Part shown: positions 1-9,468 of the stretch, one piece after another
How the letters are laid out: each line of letters begins with the position of its first letter
Position numbering within the stretch: the stretch's first letter is position 1
NCBI GenBank assembly: GCA_018262975.1
Contig: JADFDG010000016.1
Span: forward strand, 1 to 64,000
Source: Gammaproteobacteria bacterium
GTDB taxonomy: Bacteria; Pseudomonadota; Gammaproteobacteria; Pseudomonadales; JADFDG01
Reading direction: 5' to 3'
Length of the DNA stretch: 64,000 nt
Notes under the pieces: generated by a model
The model's input: only the letters and a program-made list of their open reading frames with translations
Told to the model about the DNA's origin: nothing
Databases searched by the model: none
Translations under genes and position numbers: made by a program

Positions 1-204
1 GAGCAGTGGCTGGCGCGCTTCGAGGCCTTGCTGGCGAAGATGTACTGGGTGAGCGCCACCGTGCACCTGCAGACGGAACTGTCCGGCAACCACACCTTCG
101 TCTACGAGCCCAAGGGCGGCACCCATCGCCCCGGCGACGGCCCGCTGGCCGTGCGCTGCGAGTGGGAACACGACGTGGTTTTCCGCCCGGGCCGGCGGGC
201 CTGA
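1..204 (+). CDS. C-terminal end of an unidentified protein (5' truncated by window edge)
   Basis: Frame 1 is open from base 1 to TGA at 202-204 (EQWLARFEALLAKMYWVSATVHLQTELSGNH...), followed directly by yheU-like gene. Confidence 0.55.
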   Translation, partial: EQWLARFEALLAKMYWVSATVHLQTELSGNHTFVYEPKGGTHRPGDGPLAVRCEWEHDVVFRPGRRA

Positions 205-209
205 CGCCC

Positions 210-464
210 ATGGTCGACCTGGTGGAAGTGCCCTGGGATGCCATCGCCGCCGACACCCTCGAGTCGTTGATCGAGGAATACGTGACGCGCGACGGCACCG
301 ATTACGGCGACAGCGAAGTGCCGCTGGCGCGCAAGGTCGCGCAGGTGCGCGAACAACTGCGCCGTGGCGAGGTGGTGATCGTGTTCGAGGAGGCCACCGA
401 AAGCGTGAACCTGCTGACGCGCCACGACCTGCGCGAACGCCTGCGCCTGGCGGGCGGGGACTGA
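210..464 (+). CDS. YheU family (UPF0270) protein
   Basis: VPWDAIAADTLESLIEEYVTRDGTDYGDSEVPLARKVAQVREQLRRGEVVIVFEEATESVNL matches the YheU pattern. Confidence 0.8.
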   Translation: MVDLVEVPWDAIAADTLESLIEEYVTRDGTDYGDSEVPLARKVAQVREQLRRGEVVIVFEEATESVNLLTRHDLRERLRLAGGD

Positions 465-467
465 GCC

Positions 468-1256
468 GTGCGCCGCCTGCTGGCCCTGTGCGCGTCGGCA
501 TGGCTGCTGCTGGCGACGAGCGCTATTGCTGCCGACCACGTCACCGAGGTGGTGAGTACCCAGCGTCCCGCGGAGGAACTGCTGCCGGTGCTGGAGCCCC
601 TGGGCGGTGACGACGTGTCGCTGCAGGCGTGGCGCGGCCAGCTGGTGATCAGCGGGCCGGCGGCGCGCGTGCAGGAAATCCTCGCTGTGCTCAAGACGCT
701 GGATGCGCCGTTGCAGAACCTGCGTATCAGCGTGCGCCGTGCCGGCGGCGGTGGTCAGCGCGGCGGCGCGGTGTCCATTGGCGTGCACCCGGACGATACC
801 CGCGTGCGCGTGCAGCAGGAACAGGTGGAAGCGCGCGGCACCGGGGAGCAGCAACTCACCGTGCTGGAGGGCACCGCGGCGTGGTTGTCGGTGGATCGCG
901 AGGTGCCGGTGCTGGTGGTGGCACCGGACGGGACGGTGTCAGGGGATTACCAGCCGCTGGGTAATGGCGTGACCCTGCGTGCCGCGCGCGCCGGTGAGCG
1001 CATCCGCCTGGACATCGTGCAGCGCGTGGCCGCCATGGATGACGGCAGCATCAGCGCGCAAAGCGTCAGTTCCGTGCTGCTGCTCGATCCCGGCACGTGG
1101 ACGCCGTTGGCCCGCGTCGCGCGCAGCGACGGTGCGCGTCGTGACGATACTGTCTGGCGCATCGGCCCTCAGGGTGCCGGCATCGACAGTCGCCGCGTGC
1201 GGGACACATCGGCGTGGACGGACTGGGAAGTGAAGGTCGACTGGCTGGCGCCCTGA
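468..1256 (+). CDS. exported protein with secretin N-domain-like region
   Basis: GTG start, signal peptide, 'QAWRGQLVISGPAARVQEILAVLKTLDAPLQNLRISVR' resembles a secretin/NolW N-domain. Confidence 0.6.
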   Translation: MRRLLALCASAWLLLATSAIAADHVTEVVSTQRPAEELLPVLEPLGGDDVSLQAWRGQLVISGPAARVQEILAVLKTLDAPLQNLRISVRRAGGGGQRGGAVSIGVHPDDTRVRVQQEQVEARGTGEQQLTVLEGTAAWLSVDREVPVLVVAPDGTVSGDYQPLGNGVTLRAARAGERIRLDIVQRVAAMDDGSISAQSVSSVLLLDPGTWTPLARVARSDGARRDDTVWRIGPQGAGIDSRRVRDTSAWTDWEVKVDWLAP

Positions 1257-1275
1257 CCGGTACGTCGCCGCACTG

Positions 1276-1671
1276 TCAGGCGAACAGCACCACGCGTACC
1301 AGCAACGCGAAGGCCAGCACCAGCGTGACCAGCCAGGTGATCAGCATGCCGACCTGCCGCCAGCGGTTGACGTTGCGCTTCTGGAACAGCCCGAACGCAT
1401 GCATGAAGCGGCCCAGCACCAGCGCCTCGCCCAGCGCATGCAGCCACCAGCCGCTGCCGCCGTTCACTTCCAGCAGGCACATCAGGATCAGCGCGATGGG
1501 GATGTTCTCCACCGCGTTGGCATGCACGCGGATGGCGGCGAGCATGGCCTTGTTGCCGCCGTCACCGATGGCCACGCCCTCGCGGATGCGCACGCGCACC
1601 ACCAGGAGGGCGAGCACGACGAGGAAGATGCCGAGGATGCCGGCGTACAACGCAGTAATCGGTGCAATCAT
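1276..1671 (-). CDS. MAPEG family membrane protein (YecN-like)
   Basis: Four predicted TM segments; 'RVHANAVENIPIALILMCLLE...LGRFMHAFGLF' MAPEG signature. Confidence 0.8.
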   Translation of the reverse strand: MIAPITALYAGILGIFLVVLALLVVRVRIREGVAIGDGGNKAMLAAIRVHANAVENIPIALILMCLLEVNGGSGWWLHALGEALVLGRFMHAFGLFQKRNVNRWRQVGMLITWLVTLVLAFALLVRVVLFA

Positions 1672-1692
1672 CAGACACTCCGTTTAACCGGT

Positions 1693-1787
1693 GTAGCGAG
1701 GGGCCATGCCCCCGACGCTCTTGCCCTTCGTAGAGAGGGGGCCATGCCCCCGATGTTTTCGGGTCGGGGGCATGGCCCCCTTTCTAC
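1693..1787. repeat. REP cluster A: three GTAG-type REP copies (1693-1715 +, 1730-1753 +, 1764-1787 -)
   Basis: GTAGCGAGGGG(G)CCATGCCCCCGA and its reverse complement TCGGGGGCATGGCCCCCTTTCTAC. Confidence 0.9.
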
Positions 1788-1808
1788 AGGACTCTACCAG
1801 ACCCTCGC

Positions 1809-3770
1809 TCATTCCTTGCGTCGCCGCTGCGCGCGCCACAGGAAGCGGGCCGGCCGCAGCGCATCGGCCACCTCGCGATCCACCGGCAACGGCTCGCCGT
1901 TGGCCTGCGCGGCAATCATCGCAGCGCCCAGCAGCGAGAAGGCAATGCCCTTGGCACCCAGCGCGGCCAGCACGTACAGGCCCGGCAACTCGCTGATCGT
2001 GCCGTCCTGTTCGCGGGCCAGCGGCCCGATCACCGGCAGGTAGTCGGGGGTCTGCGTGCGGAAGCCGGTGCGCCCGCCGGTGACCCTACAGGCGTCACCA
2101 CCCAGTGCCGCGTGCAGCGACGGGCAAGCGGCGGCGAGGTTGCCGATGTTCTCCTCATGGTCCGCATTCCGCACGCTGGGATCCGCATCGCGCGGCGCGA
2201 ACGTGGCGCCGACGCAGTGCAGCAGATCGCCGTGATCGTCACGCGCCGGTGTCACGTAACCTTCGTGGCAGACCACCGCGCGCAGGTCGCGCGAGGCGTC
2301 GGTGGCACGCACGTGCGTGACCTGGCCGCGCACGCGGCGCAGCGGTAACGACGTTGCGGGTGCAAAGGTGGTGGCCGCCAGCGCATTGGCAATCACCACG
2401 GCGTCGAACGACGTGCCGTCCACGCAGGGGCGGTCGCCGTCGTGGGTGATGTCCCGCACCTCCGTCTGCAGGCGCACATCGATGTTCGCGTGCATCGCCA
2501 GTGCCCGGCACAGCGCCGGCGGGTGCACCCAGGCGGCGCCTGCGAACCACAGGCCGCCCGCGGGCATCGATGCGCCGCACAGTGCGCCGGCTTCCAGCGC
2601 ATCGACATGGCGCAGCACGTCGCCGGGCCAGCGGCCAGCCGCCGCGATCGCGCGCAGCTTCGTGTCGTCCTCGTCGCTGGCCGGCAACTGCAGCAGGCCG
2701 CAACGCGACCAGGCGTGGCTGTCCGGCTCGCCGAGCAGTTGCGGCAGGCGGGCGAGGGCATGCAGGTAACTGTCACGGTACCAGCGGTTCTGTGGTGTTT
2801 CGTGCAGCGAGAATTTCGGGTACACGGCGCCGGCCAGGTTGCCGCTGGTCTCGCGGGCCAATTGCGCGTTGCGTTCGAACAACGTCACCTGCCAGCCGCG
2901 CCCGGCAAACTCGCGTGCCGCCGCGCAGCCGGCCAGCCCGCCGCCCACGATCGCCACCCGTCGCCCCGCACTTTGTAGCGAGGGGGCCATGCCCCCGATG
3001 TTTTTCTCATAGATCGGGGGCATGGCCCCCTCGCTACAGGAAGCAGCGCGGTGGCCGCGCAGCATGTCGCGCTTGCGGCCGAAGCCGGGGACTTTCCCTA
3101 CCGTGAATCCCGCGGCCGCCAGCCCGCGCCGCACGTCGCCGGCGGCGGTGAAGGTGGCGAAGGTCGCGCCGGGCGCGGACAGCCGCGCGATCTCGCCGAA
3201 CAGTGCGTCGTTCCACAGGTCACCGTTCTTCGCCGGTGCGAAACCGTCGAGGAACCAGGCATCCACCTGTGCCTCCAGTCGCGGCAGCAGCGCCGCGGCA
3301 TCGCCGAGCAGCAAGGTCAGCCGCACCCGCCCGTCGCACAGCGCGCGGTGGTGGAAGCCGGCCACCGCCGGCGGCATCGCGCTGCGCAGTTCGGCGGCCA
3401 GTCTGGCCAGCGAAGGCCAGTGCGCCTGCGCGCGCGCCAGGTCATCGGGCGCCAGCGGGAATTTTTCCGTCGACACGAAGTGCAGCACGCTGCCTGCCGG
3501 TGCCTGCGCGAGGAAAGCCTGTGCCGCCACCAGGAAATTCAGCCCGGTGCCGAAGCCGGTCTCGCCGATGGTGAAGGCATGGAAGCCGCCGGCGGCAAAG
3601 CGCGCCGGCAGGTCGTTGCAGTCAACGAATACGTGCGTGCTTTCCGCCACGCCGCCGTCCAGCGAAAAATACACGTCGCCGAAGGCGCGCGACACCGGCG
3701 TGCCTTCGCGCCAGTCGAGTTGCGCGGTGTCGACGCGGTCGGGGAACGGGGGCAGGGGCAGTCTGGACAT
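1809..3770 (-). CDS. mnmC: bifunctional tRNA 5-methylaminomethyl-2-thiouridine biosynthesis protein MnmC (methyltransferase + FAD oxidoreductase)
   Basis: N-terminal MnmC2-like domain (FGTGLNFLVA..., WFLDGFAPAKNGDLW) and C-terminal FAD domain (VAIVGGGLAGCAAA). Confidence 0.92.
   Translation of the reverse strand: MSRLPLPPFPDRVDTAQLDWREGTPVSRAFGDVYFSLDGGVAESTHVFVDCNDLPARFAAGGFHAFTIGETGFGTGLNFLVAAQAFLAQAPAGSVLHFVSTEKFPLAPDDLARAQAHWPSLARLAAELRSAMPPAVAGFHHRALCDGRVRLTLLLGDAAALLPRLEAQVDAWFLDGFAPAKNGDLWNDALFGEIARLSAPGATFATFTAAGDVRRGLAAAGFTVGKVPGFGRKRDMLRGHRAASCSEGAMPPIYEKNIGGMAPSLQSAGRRVAIVGGGLAGCAAAREFAGRGWQVTLFERNAQLARETSGNLAGAVYPKFSLHETPQNRWYRDSYLHALARLPQLLGEPDSHAWSRCGLLQLPASDEDDTKLRAIAAAGRWPGDVLRHVDALEAGALCGASMPAGGLWFAGAAWVHPPALCRALAMHANIDVRLQTEVRDITHDGDRPCVDGTSFDAVVIANALAATTFAPATSLPLRRVRGQVTHVRATDASRDLRAVVCHEGYVTPARDDHGDLLHCVGATFAPRDADPSVRNADHEENIGNLAAACPSLHAALGGDACRVTGGRTGFRTQTPDYLPVIGPLAREQDGTISELPGLYVLAALGAKGIAFSLLGAAMIAAQANGEPLPVDREVADALRPARFLWRAQRRRKE
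2975..3037. repeat. REP cluster B: convergent REP pair inside mnmC (2975-2998 +, 3014-3037 -)
   Basis: GTAGCGAGGGGGCCATGCCCCCGA ... TCGGGGGCATGGCCCCCTCGCTAC, within the mnmC reading frame. Confidence 0.95.
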
Positions 3771-3823
3771 GCGGACGGGGCGGGCCGATAGTGCGCGCAG
3801 TCTAGCAGCCGGGCGCGCAGCGC

Positions 3824-4708
3824 ATGTTCGACACCCTCCTGGCCATCATCGCGCCGGTGGTCATCTGTTCCGCCGTGGGTTTCCTGTGGGTGCGCCTGCG
3901 CCAGCCGTGGGACGGCGACTTCGTCGGCCGCCTGGTACTGACGGTGGCCGCGCCATGCCTCACCGTGTCCGCACTGGGCAAGGTGCGCCTGGGCACCGAT
4001 ACCCTGCTGGCCATGTCCGGCTACTGGGCAATCACCTTCGCGCTGATGCTCGCCGCCGGCTGGGCGCTCGCGCGGGCGCTGGGTGTTGATCGCCGCGCCT
4101 ACGTGGCCAGCCTGCTGTTCCCCAACGTGGGCAACATGGGCCTGCCCTTGTGCCTGCTGGCGTTCGGCGACCAGGGCCTGGCGCTGGCACTGGCCTGGTT
4201 CATGGTGAACTCGGTGGCGCATTTCTCCATTGGCCTGGTGGCCTTCAGTGGCGGCCGCGTGCACCGCGAACTGTTCACCAACCCGATGGTGTGGAGCGTG
4301 GTGGTCGCGGTGGCCATGGTGGTGGGCGACTGGCACCTGCCGCGCTGGCTGGCCAATACCCTCGACCTCATCGGCGGCGCCACCATCCCGCTGATGCTGG
4401 TGGCTATGGGCGCGGCGCTGGCCGGGCTGGACGTGCGCCTGTTCGGGCGCGCGCTGGTGTTCAGCGTGGCCCGGGTCGGCGGTGGCTTCCTGGCCGGCCT
4501 GCTGGTGGTCACGCTGTTCGGGCTGACCGGCACCGAGCGCGGCGTGGTGCTGATCCAGGCGGCCATGCCGGTGGCGGTGTTCAACTACCTGTTCGCCCAG
4601 CGCTACGGGCGCGCGCCGCAGGAGGTGGCCGGGCTGGTGCTGGTGTCGACCCTGCTGTCCTTCCTGACCCTGCCGCTGTTGCTGTGGTACGCGCTGCCGG
4701 CGGGCTGA
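3824..4708 (+). CDS. AEC family transporter (auxin efflux carrier-like permease)
   Basis: Multi-TM protein; 'LLFPNVGNMGLPLCLLAFGDQGLALAL' typical of the AEC family. Confidence 0.85.
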   Translation: MFDTLLAIIAPVVICSAVGFLWVRLRQPWDGDFVGRLVLTVAAPCLTVSALGKVRLGTDTLLAMSGYWAITFALMLAAGWALARALGVDRRAYVASLLFPNVGNMGLPLCLLAFGDQGLALALAWFMVNSVAHFSIGLVAFSGGRVHRELFTNPMVWSVVVAVAMVVGDWHLPRWLANTLDLIGGATIPLMLVAMGAALAGLDVRLFGRALVFSVARVGGGFLAGLLVVTLFGLTGTERGVVLIQAAMPVAVFNYLFAQRYGRAPQEVAGLVLVSTLLSFLTLPLLLWYALPAG

Positions 4709-4718
4709 TTCCCGGATA

Positions 4719-4742
4719 TCGGGGGCATGGCCCCCTCTCTAC
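4719..4742 (-). repeat. GTAG-type REP, single copy
   Basis: TCGGGGGCATGGCCCCCTCTCTAC just after the AEC stop codon. Confidence 0.9.
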
Positions 4743-4931
4743 GAAAGGCGGGTCGGGGGCGGCCCCGTCACCCCCCGTCAACGAAAATGAGCACTCCTGT
4801 CATTGCCCCGGTTGGCCATGTCGGCCACTCTTTCGCCCCGCTGTACCCCCGGGGGAGCCAACCGGCTGCCCCGGGACCGTTGGCCCGCCCACCGGCAGGC
4901 CCCATACGTCCCGTAACCCTGTGAGGACCCC

Positions 4932-6143
4932 ATGACCGAAGCCTTTATCTATGAAGCGCTCCGCACTCCGCGCGGCAAGGGCAAGAAAGACGGCTCGCTG
5001 CACACCGTGAAGCCCGTCGACCTGCCGATCACGCTGGTCAACGAGATGCGCAACCGCTTCCCGAACCTCGACGTCAACACGATCGATGACATCATCCTCG
5101 GTTGCGTGGGCCCGGTGGGTGACCAGGGTTCCTGTATCGCCAAGACCGTCGCGCTGAAGGCCGGCCTGCCGGATACCGTCGCCGGCGTGCAGCTCGACCG
5201 CTACTGCGCCTCCGGCCTCGAGGCCGTGAACACCGCCGCGCAGAAAGTGCGTTCGGGTTTCGACAACCTGATCCTGGCCGGCGGCGTCGAGTCGATGTCG
5301 CGCGTGCCGATGGGTTCCGCCGGTGGCGCCTGGGCCGCTGACCCGGAAACCAACTTCAAGACCGGCTTCGTGCCGCAGGGCATCGGCGCCGACCTGATCG
5401 CCACCCTCGAGGGCTGGAGCCGCGAGGACGTGGACAAGTTCGCGCTGGCCTCGCAGCAGCGTACCGCCGCCGCCTGGGACAAGGGCTACTTCAACAAGTC
5501 GGTCGTCCCGGTGAAGGACCAGAATGGCCTGACCATCCTGGCCAAGGACGAGTACTACCGCGCCAGCACCACCATGGAAGGCCTGGGCGCGCTGCAGCCG
5601 TCGTTCGCCGTGATGGGCGAGATGGGTGGCTTCGACGCCGTCGCGCTGCAAAAGTACCACTGGCTGGAGAAGATCAACCACGTGCACACGCCGGGCAACA
5701 GCTCGGGCATCGTTGATGGCGCGTCGCTGGTCATGATCGGCTCGGAAAAGGCCGGCAAGCAGAACGGCCTGACCCCGCGTGCGCGCGTGATCGCCACCGC
5801 CGTGTCCGGCGCCGACCCGACCATCATGCTGACCGGCCCGGCCCCGGCCGCCCGCAAGGCGCTGGCCATCGCCGGCCTGAAGGTCTCCGACATCGACCTG
5901 TTCGAGATCAACGAAGCGTTCGCCTCGGTTGCCATGCGCTTCATGAAGGACATGGGCATCTCGCACGAGATCACCAACGTCAACGGCGGCTCCATCGCCA
6001 TGGGCCACCCGCTGGGCGCCACCGGCGGCATGATCATCGGCATCATCCTCGACGAACTCGAGCGTCGCGGTCTCAAGCGCGGCCTGTGCACCCTGTGCGT
6101 GGGCGGCGGCATGGGCATCGCCACGATCATCGAGCGCGTTTAA
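4932..6143 (+). CDS. acetyl-CoA C-acyltransferase (thiolase)
   Basis: Thiolase motifs [31 protein letters not shown]. Confidence 0.93.
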   Translation: MTEAFIYEALRTPRGKGKKDGSLHTVKPVDLPITLVNEMRNRFPNLDVNTIDDIILGCVGPVGDQGSCIAKTVALKAGLPDTVAGVQLDRYCASGLEAVNTAAQKVRSGFDNLILAGGVESMSRVPMGSAGGAWAADPETNFKTGFVPQGIGADLIATLEGWSREDVDKFALASQQRTAAAWDKGYFNKSVVPVKDQNGLTILAKDEYYRASTTMEGLGALQPSFAVMGEMGGFDAVALQKYHWLEKINHVHTPGNSSGIVDGASLVMIGSEKAGKQNGLTPRARVIATAVSGADPTIMLTGPAPAARKALAIAGLKVSDIDLFEINEAFASVAMRFMKDMGISHEITNVNGGSIAMGHPLGATGGMIIGIILDELERRGLKRGLCTLCVGGGMGIATIIERV

Positions 6144-6174
6144 TCGTCCGCAGCAGAATTCGAGGAATTGAGAA

Positions 6175-8340
6175 ATGACTGAACAGACTTCGATCCGCTG
6201 GGAAAAAGACGCGGACAACATCGTCACCCTGACGATCGACGACCCGACCCAGAACGCCAACACCATGAACGAGCTGTATGGCCGTTCCATGCTGGCCACC
6301 GTCGAGCGCCTGGCGAAAGAGAAGAATGAAATCGCCGGCGTGTACATCACCTCCGGCAAGGACATGTTCTTCGCCGGCGGCGACCTGAACGACCTGATCA
6401 AGGCCAAGCCGGAAGACGCCAAGAAGTTCGAGGACGGCGTTACCGAGATCAAGCGCCAGCTGCGCGTGCTGGAAACCCTCGGCAAGCCGGTCGTTGCCGG
6501 CATCAACGGCCACGCCCTCGGCGGCGGCCTGGAAATTGCCTTGGCCACGCACCGTCGTATCGCCATCAACGACAAGAAGACCAAGATCGGCCTGCCGGAA
6601 GTGAAGCTCGGCCTGCTGCCGGGTGGCGGCGGCGTCACCCGCGTCATCCGCATGCTGGGCATCCAGAACGGCCTGATGAACGTGCTGATGCAGGGCAACG
6701 AGTTCAACCCGGAGAAAGCCAAGGCCGCCGGCCTGGTTGACGAGCTCGCCACCGATCGCGCCGACATGGAAGCGAAGGCCAAGGCCTGGATCAAGGCCAA
6801 CCCGACCGCGCAGCAGCCGTGGGACGTGAAGGGCTACAAGATCCCGGGCGGCACGCCGTCCACCCCGGCGCTGGCCATGAACCTGCCGGCCTTCCCGGCC
6901 AACCTGAAGAAGCAACTGAAGGGTGCCAACTACCCGGCGCCGTTCAACATCATGTGTGCCGCCGTTGAGGGCGCGCAGGTCGATTTCGACAACGCGCTGA
7001 AGATCGAAGGCCGTTACTTCACCGAGCTGGCCGTGGGCCTGGTCGCGAAGAACATGATCAAGGCGTTCTTCTTCGACCTGCAGGCGATCAACAAGGGCGG
7101 TTCGCGTCCGAAGGGCGTGCCGAAGTACACCGCGAAGAAAGTGGGCGTGCTCGGCGCCGGCATGATGGGCGCGGGTATCGCCTACTCGTGCATGAAGGCG
7201 GGCATGGAAGTCGTCCTCAAGGACGTTTCCGTTGAAGCCGCCGAGAAGGGCAAGGCCTACTCCGCCAACCTGCTGGACAAGGCCGTGTCGAAAGGCCGCC
7301 TGACCCAGGAGAAGCGCGACGCGCAACTGGCGCAGATCAAGGCCACCGCTTCTGCTGCCGACCTCGCCGGCTGCGACCTCGTGATCGAGGCCGTGTTCGA
7401 GTCGCAGGAACTCAAGCACAAGGTGTTCCAGGAAATCCAGGACGTGGTCGCCAAGGACTGCCTGCTGGCTTCCAACACCTCCTCGCTGCCGATCACCGGC
7501 CTTGCCGAGGGCGTGAAGGACCAGGCCAACTTCGTCGGCCTGCACTTCTTCTCGCCGGTCGACAAGATGCCGCTGGTTGAAATCATCGCCGGCAAGAAGA
7601 CCTCGGAAGTCGCGCTGGCGAAAGCCATCGACGTCGTGCTGCAGATCAAGAAGGTGCCGATCGTCGTCAACGACGCCCGCGGCTTCTATACCACGCGCGT
7701 CATCGGCACGCAGATCAACGAAGGCATCGGCATGCTGGCCGAAGGCGTCCACCCGCAGTCGATCGAGCAGGCGGCCGCCCAGGCCGGCTACCCGGTCGGC
7801 CCGCTGGCCATCATGGACGAGCTGACGCTGACCCTGCCGCGCAAACTGCGCGAGGAAACCAAGGCCGCCATCGCTGCCGCCGGCGGCAAGTACGTCGCCC
7901 CGGCGTCGGATGCCATCGTCGACACCCTGATCGACAAGTTCGATCGCAAGGGCAAGTCCACCGGCAAGGGCTTCTACGACTACCCGGCGGGCGGCAAGAA
8001 GACGCTGGCCCCGGAAGTCATCAAGGAGTTCTGGAAGCCGGGCGTGAGCATCCCGATGGAAGACATGAAGGAGCGCATGCTCTTCATCGAAGCCATCGAG
8101 ACGATCAAGTGCTGGGAAGAGAACGTGATCCGCAACGCGGCCGATGCCAACATCGGCTCGATCATGGGTATCGGCTTCCCGGCCTGGACCGGCGGCGTCA
8201 TCCAGTACGTCAACAACTACCCGGGTGGCCTCAACGGCTTCATCGCGCGTGCACAGGACCTCGCGAAGAAGTACGGCGAGCGCTTCAACCCGCCGGCGCT
8301 GCTGCTGGAGAAGGCGAAGAAAGGCGAGATCTTCGAGTAA
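6175..8340 (+). CDS. 3-hydroxyacyl-CoA dehydrogenase / enoyl-CoA hydratase, FadB/FadJ-like multienzyme
   Basis: Crotonase N-terminus (INGHALGGGLEIALATHRRIA) and HAD domain (VGVLGAGMMGAGIAY, GLHFFSPVDKMPLVEII). Confidence 0.93.
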   Translation: MTEQTSIRWEKDADNIVTLTIDDPTQNANTMNELYGRSMLATVERLAKEKNEIAGVYITSGKDMFFAGGDLNDLIKAKPEDAKKFEDGVTEIKRQLRVLETLGKPVVAGINGHALGGGLEIALATHRRIAINDKKTKIGLPEVKLGLLPGGGGVTRVIRMLGIQNGLMNVLMQGNEFNPEKAKAAGLVDELATDRADMEAKAKAWIKANPTAQQPWDVKGYKIPGGTPSTPALAMNLPAFPANLKKQLKGANYPAPFNIMCAAVEGAQVDFDNALKIEGRYFTELAVGLVAKNMIKAFFFDLQAINKGGSRPKGVPKYTAKKVGVLGAGMMGAGIAYSCMKAGMEVVLKDVSVEAAEKGKAYSANLLDKAVSKGRLTQEKRDAQLAQIKATASAADLAGCDLVIEAVFESQELKHKVFQEIQDVVAKDCLLASNTSSLPITGLAEGVKDQANFVGLHFFSPVDKMPLVEIIAGKKTSEVALAKAIDVVLQIKKVPIVVNDARGFYTTRVIGTQINEGIGMLAEGVHPQSIEQAAAQAGYPVGPLAIMDELTLTLPRKLREETKAAIAAAGGKYVAPASDAIVDTLIDKFDRKGKSTGKGFYDYPAGGKKTLAPEVIKEFWKPGVSIPMEDMKERMLFIEAIETIKCWEENVIRNAADANIGSIMGIGFPAWTGGVIQYVNNYPGGLNGFIARAQDLAKKYGERFNPPALLLEKAKKGEIFE

Positions 8341-8390
8341 TCGACGGTCGATGCCGTGCACGCGCCTGATGGTGCGTGCATGCAGCCAAG

Positions 8391-8425
8391 AAAAAACCCG
8401 GTCGGGAACCCGACCGGGTTTTTTT
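8391..8425. terminator. Rho-independent terminator, possibly bidirectional
   Basis: AAAAAACCCGGTCGGGAACCCGACCGGGTTTTTTT: 10-bp perfect stem, A-run and T-run, downstream of fad genes. Confidence 0.9.
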
Positions 8426-8443
8426 GTGCCCGCGCGTGGCGTG

Positions 8444-9214
8444 CTAGGGGCTGGCCACGCCGCTGCCGTTGCCGCTACCGGTCAGGTCGTCGGCGGGGAG
8501 GTCATCCAGCGGGTTGCCGGTGGGCGACCCGTTGTTGCCAGGCGGGTTGCCCAGCGTCTGCTGCAGACGACGGGCCTGCTGTTGCAGGTCGGGGTCGCCG
8601 GTTTCGTTGGCGGCTTGCTGCAAGGCGTTCAGTTCGTTGTTGTTGATGCCCGGATTGCGGTTGCTCGGGTTGCCCCGGCCGTCGCGTGATACCGGTGGCC
8701 TGCCGTTGCTCTGCAGGTTCTGTCGCCTGCCGTCGCGGTTGTTGGTGTACTCCGCCGAGCCGCTCAGCAACGTGAAGTTCTCGCCATCGGTATCGGTGCT
8801 GGTGCCGCGGATGCCGATGGTGGCGGTGCGCGTGAGCAACTGCACCTGCTGGCCCGGCGGGCGCTTGCCCCACGCCGACAGCAGCGAGCCGGCGAGCAGT
8901 TTCACCTGGTCGGAAAAGCCGTTGCCGCCGCGGCGCAGTACCACCGCGCTGTTGGAACGCAACACGTGTGCATCGCCGCCGGCGGCAAACGCAATCATGC
9001 TGCGCGTGCCGGTGCGCACTTCGGCGCCCGGCGGGATGGGTGTGGTGCGCGAGGCTTTCTGGCCGTTCACGAAGGCCTGGCCCTTCAGCACGCTGATGGT
9101 TCCGGATTCGCGGCCGGCGGCCCGTACGTGGCCGGGCAGCGCCGGCAGCAGGGCCAGCACGCCGAAACGGGCGGCCAGGGATAGCAGGCGGCGGCGGGAA
9201 AGAGTGGCAGGCAT
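8444..9214 (-). CDS. FecR domain-containing exported protein
   Basis: Signal peptide (MPATLSRRRLLSLAARFGVLALL) and FecR-like 'GAEVRTGTRSMIAFAAGGDAHVLRSNSAV...TIGIRGT'. Confidence 0.75.
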   Translation of the reverse strand: MPATLSRRRLLSLAARFGVLALLPALPGHVRAAGRESGTISVLKGQAFVNGQKASRTTPIPPGAEVRTGTRSMIAFAAGGDAHVLRSNSAVVLRRGGNGFSDQVKLLAGSLLSAWGKRPPGQQVQLLTRTATIGIRGTSTDTDGENFTLLSGSAEYTNNRDGRRQNLQSNGRPPVSRDGRGNPSNRNPGINNNELNALQQAANETGDPDLQQQARRLQQTLGNPPGNNGSPTGNPLDDLPADDLTGSGNGSGVASP

Positions 9215-9468
9215 GGCGGTCAGTCCGGCAGGAAAGTGGCGTGGGCGCCCCACGCGGGAGGCGGTGACAGGCCATCTTGCATCAGCGTCCGCGCCTGTGC
9301 AGCCCCCGATCCCGGTGGTGGGGGGTGGCGGGCGCCCCAAAAAAGGGCGTGGCGAGCCGTCAAACCGGTACCAACGTACCGGCGAGTTTCGTATAGTCAG
9401 CCTCTGTCAGGAAACCCGGTCATCCGGGCTCCGTGGCTGGTTTCCCGTGCAACGACGAATGTCCAGGG

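Noticed and set aside
4749-4780. Second REP-like sequence GTCGGGGGCGGCCCCGTCACCCCCC
   Set aside because: Lacks the CATG core and CTAC end; too degenerate to call.
4800-6800. Long antisense ORF (666 aa) opposite the thiolase and start of the fad multienzyme gene
   Set aside because: High-GC shadow ORF; the sense strand encodes clear thiolase and crotonase motifs.
6127-8361. Antisense ORF of 744 aa opposite the fad multienzyme gene
   Set aside because: Low-complexity His/Asp/Leu-rich shadow frame; sense strand is unambiguous.
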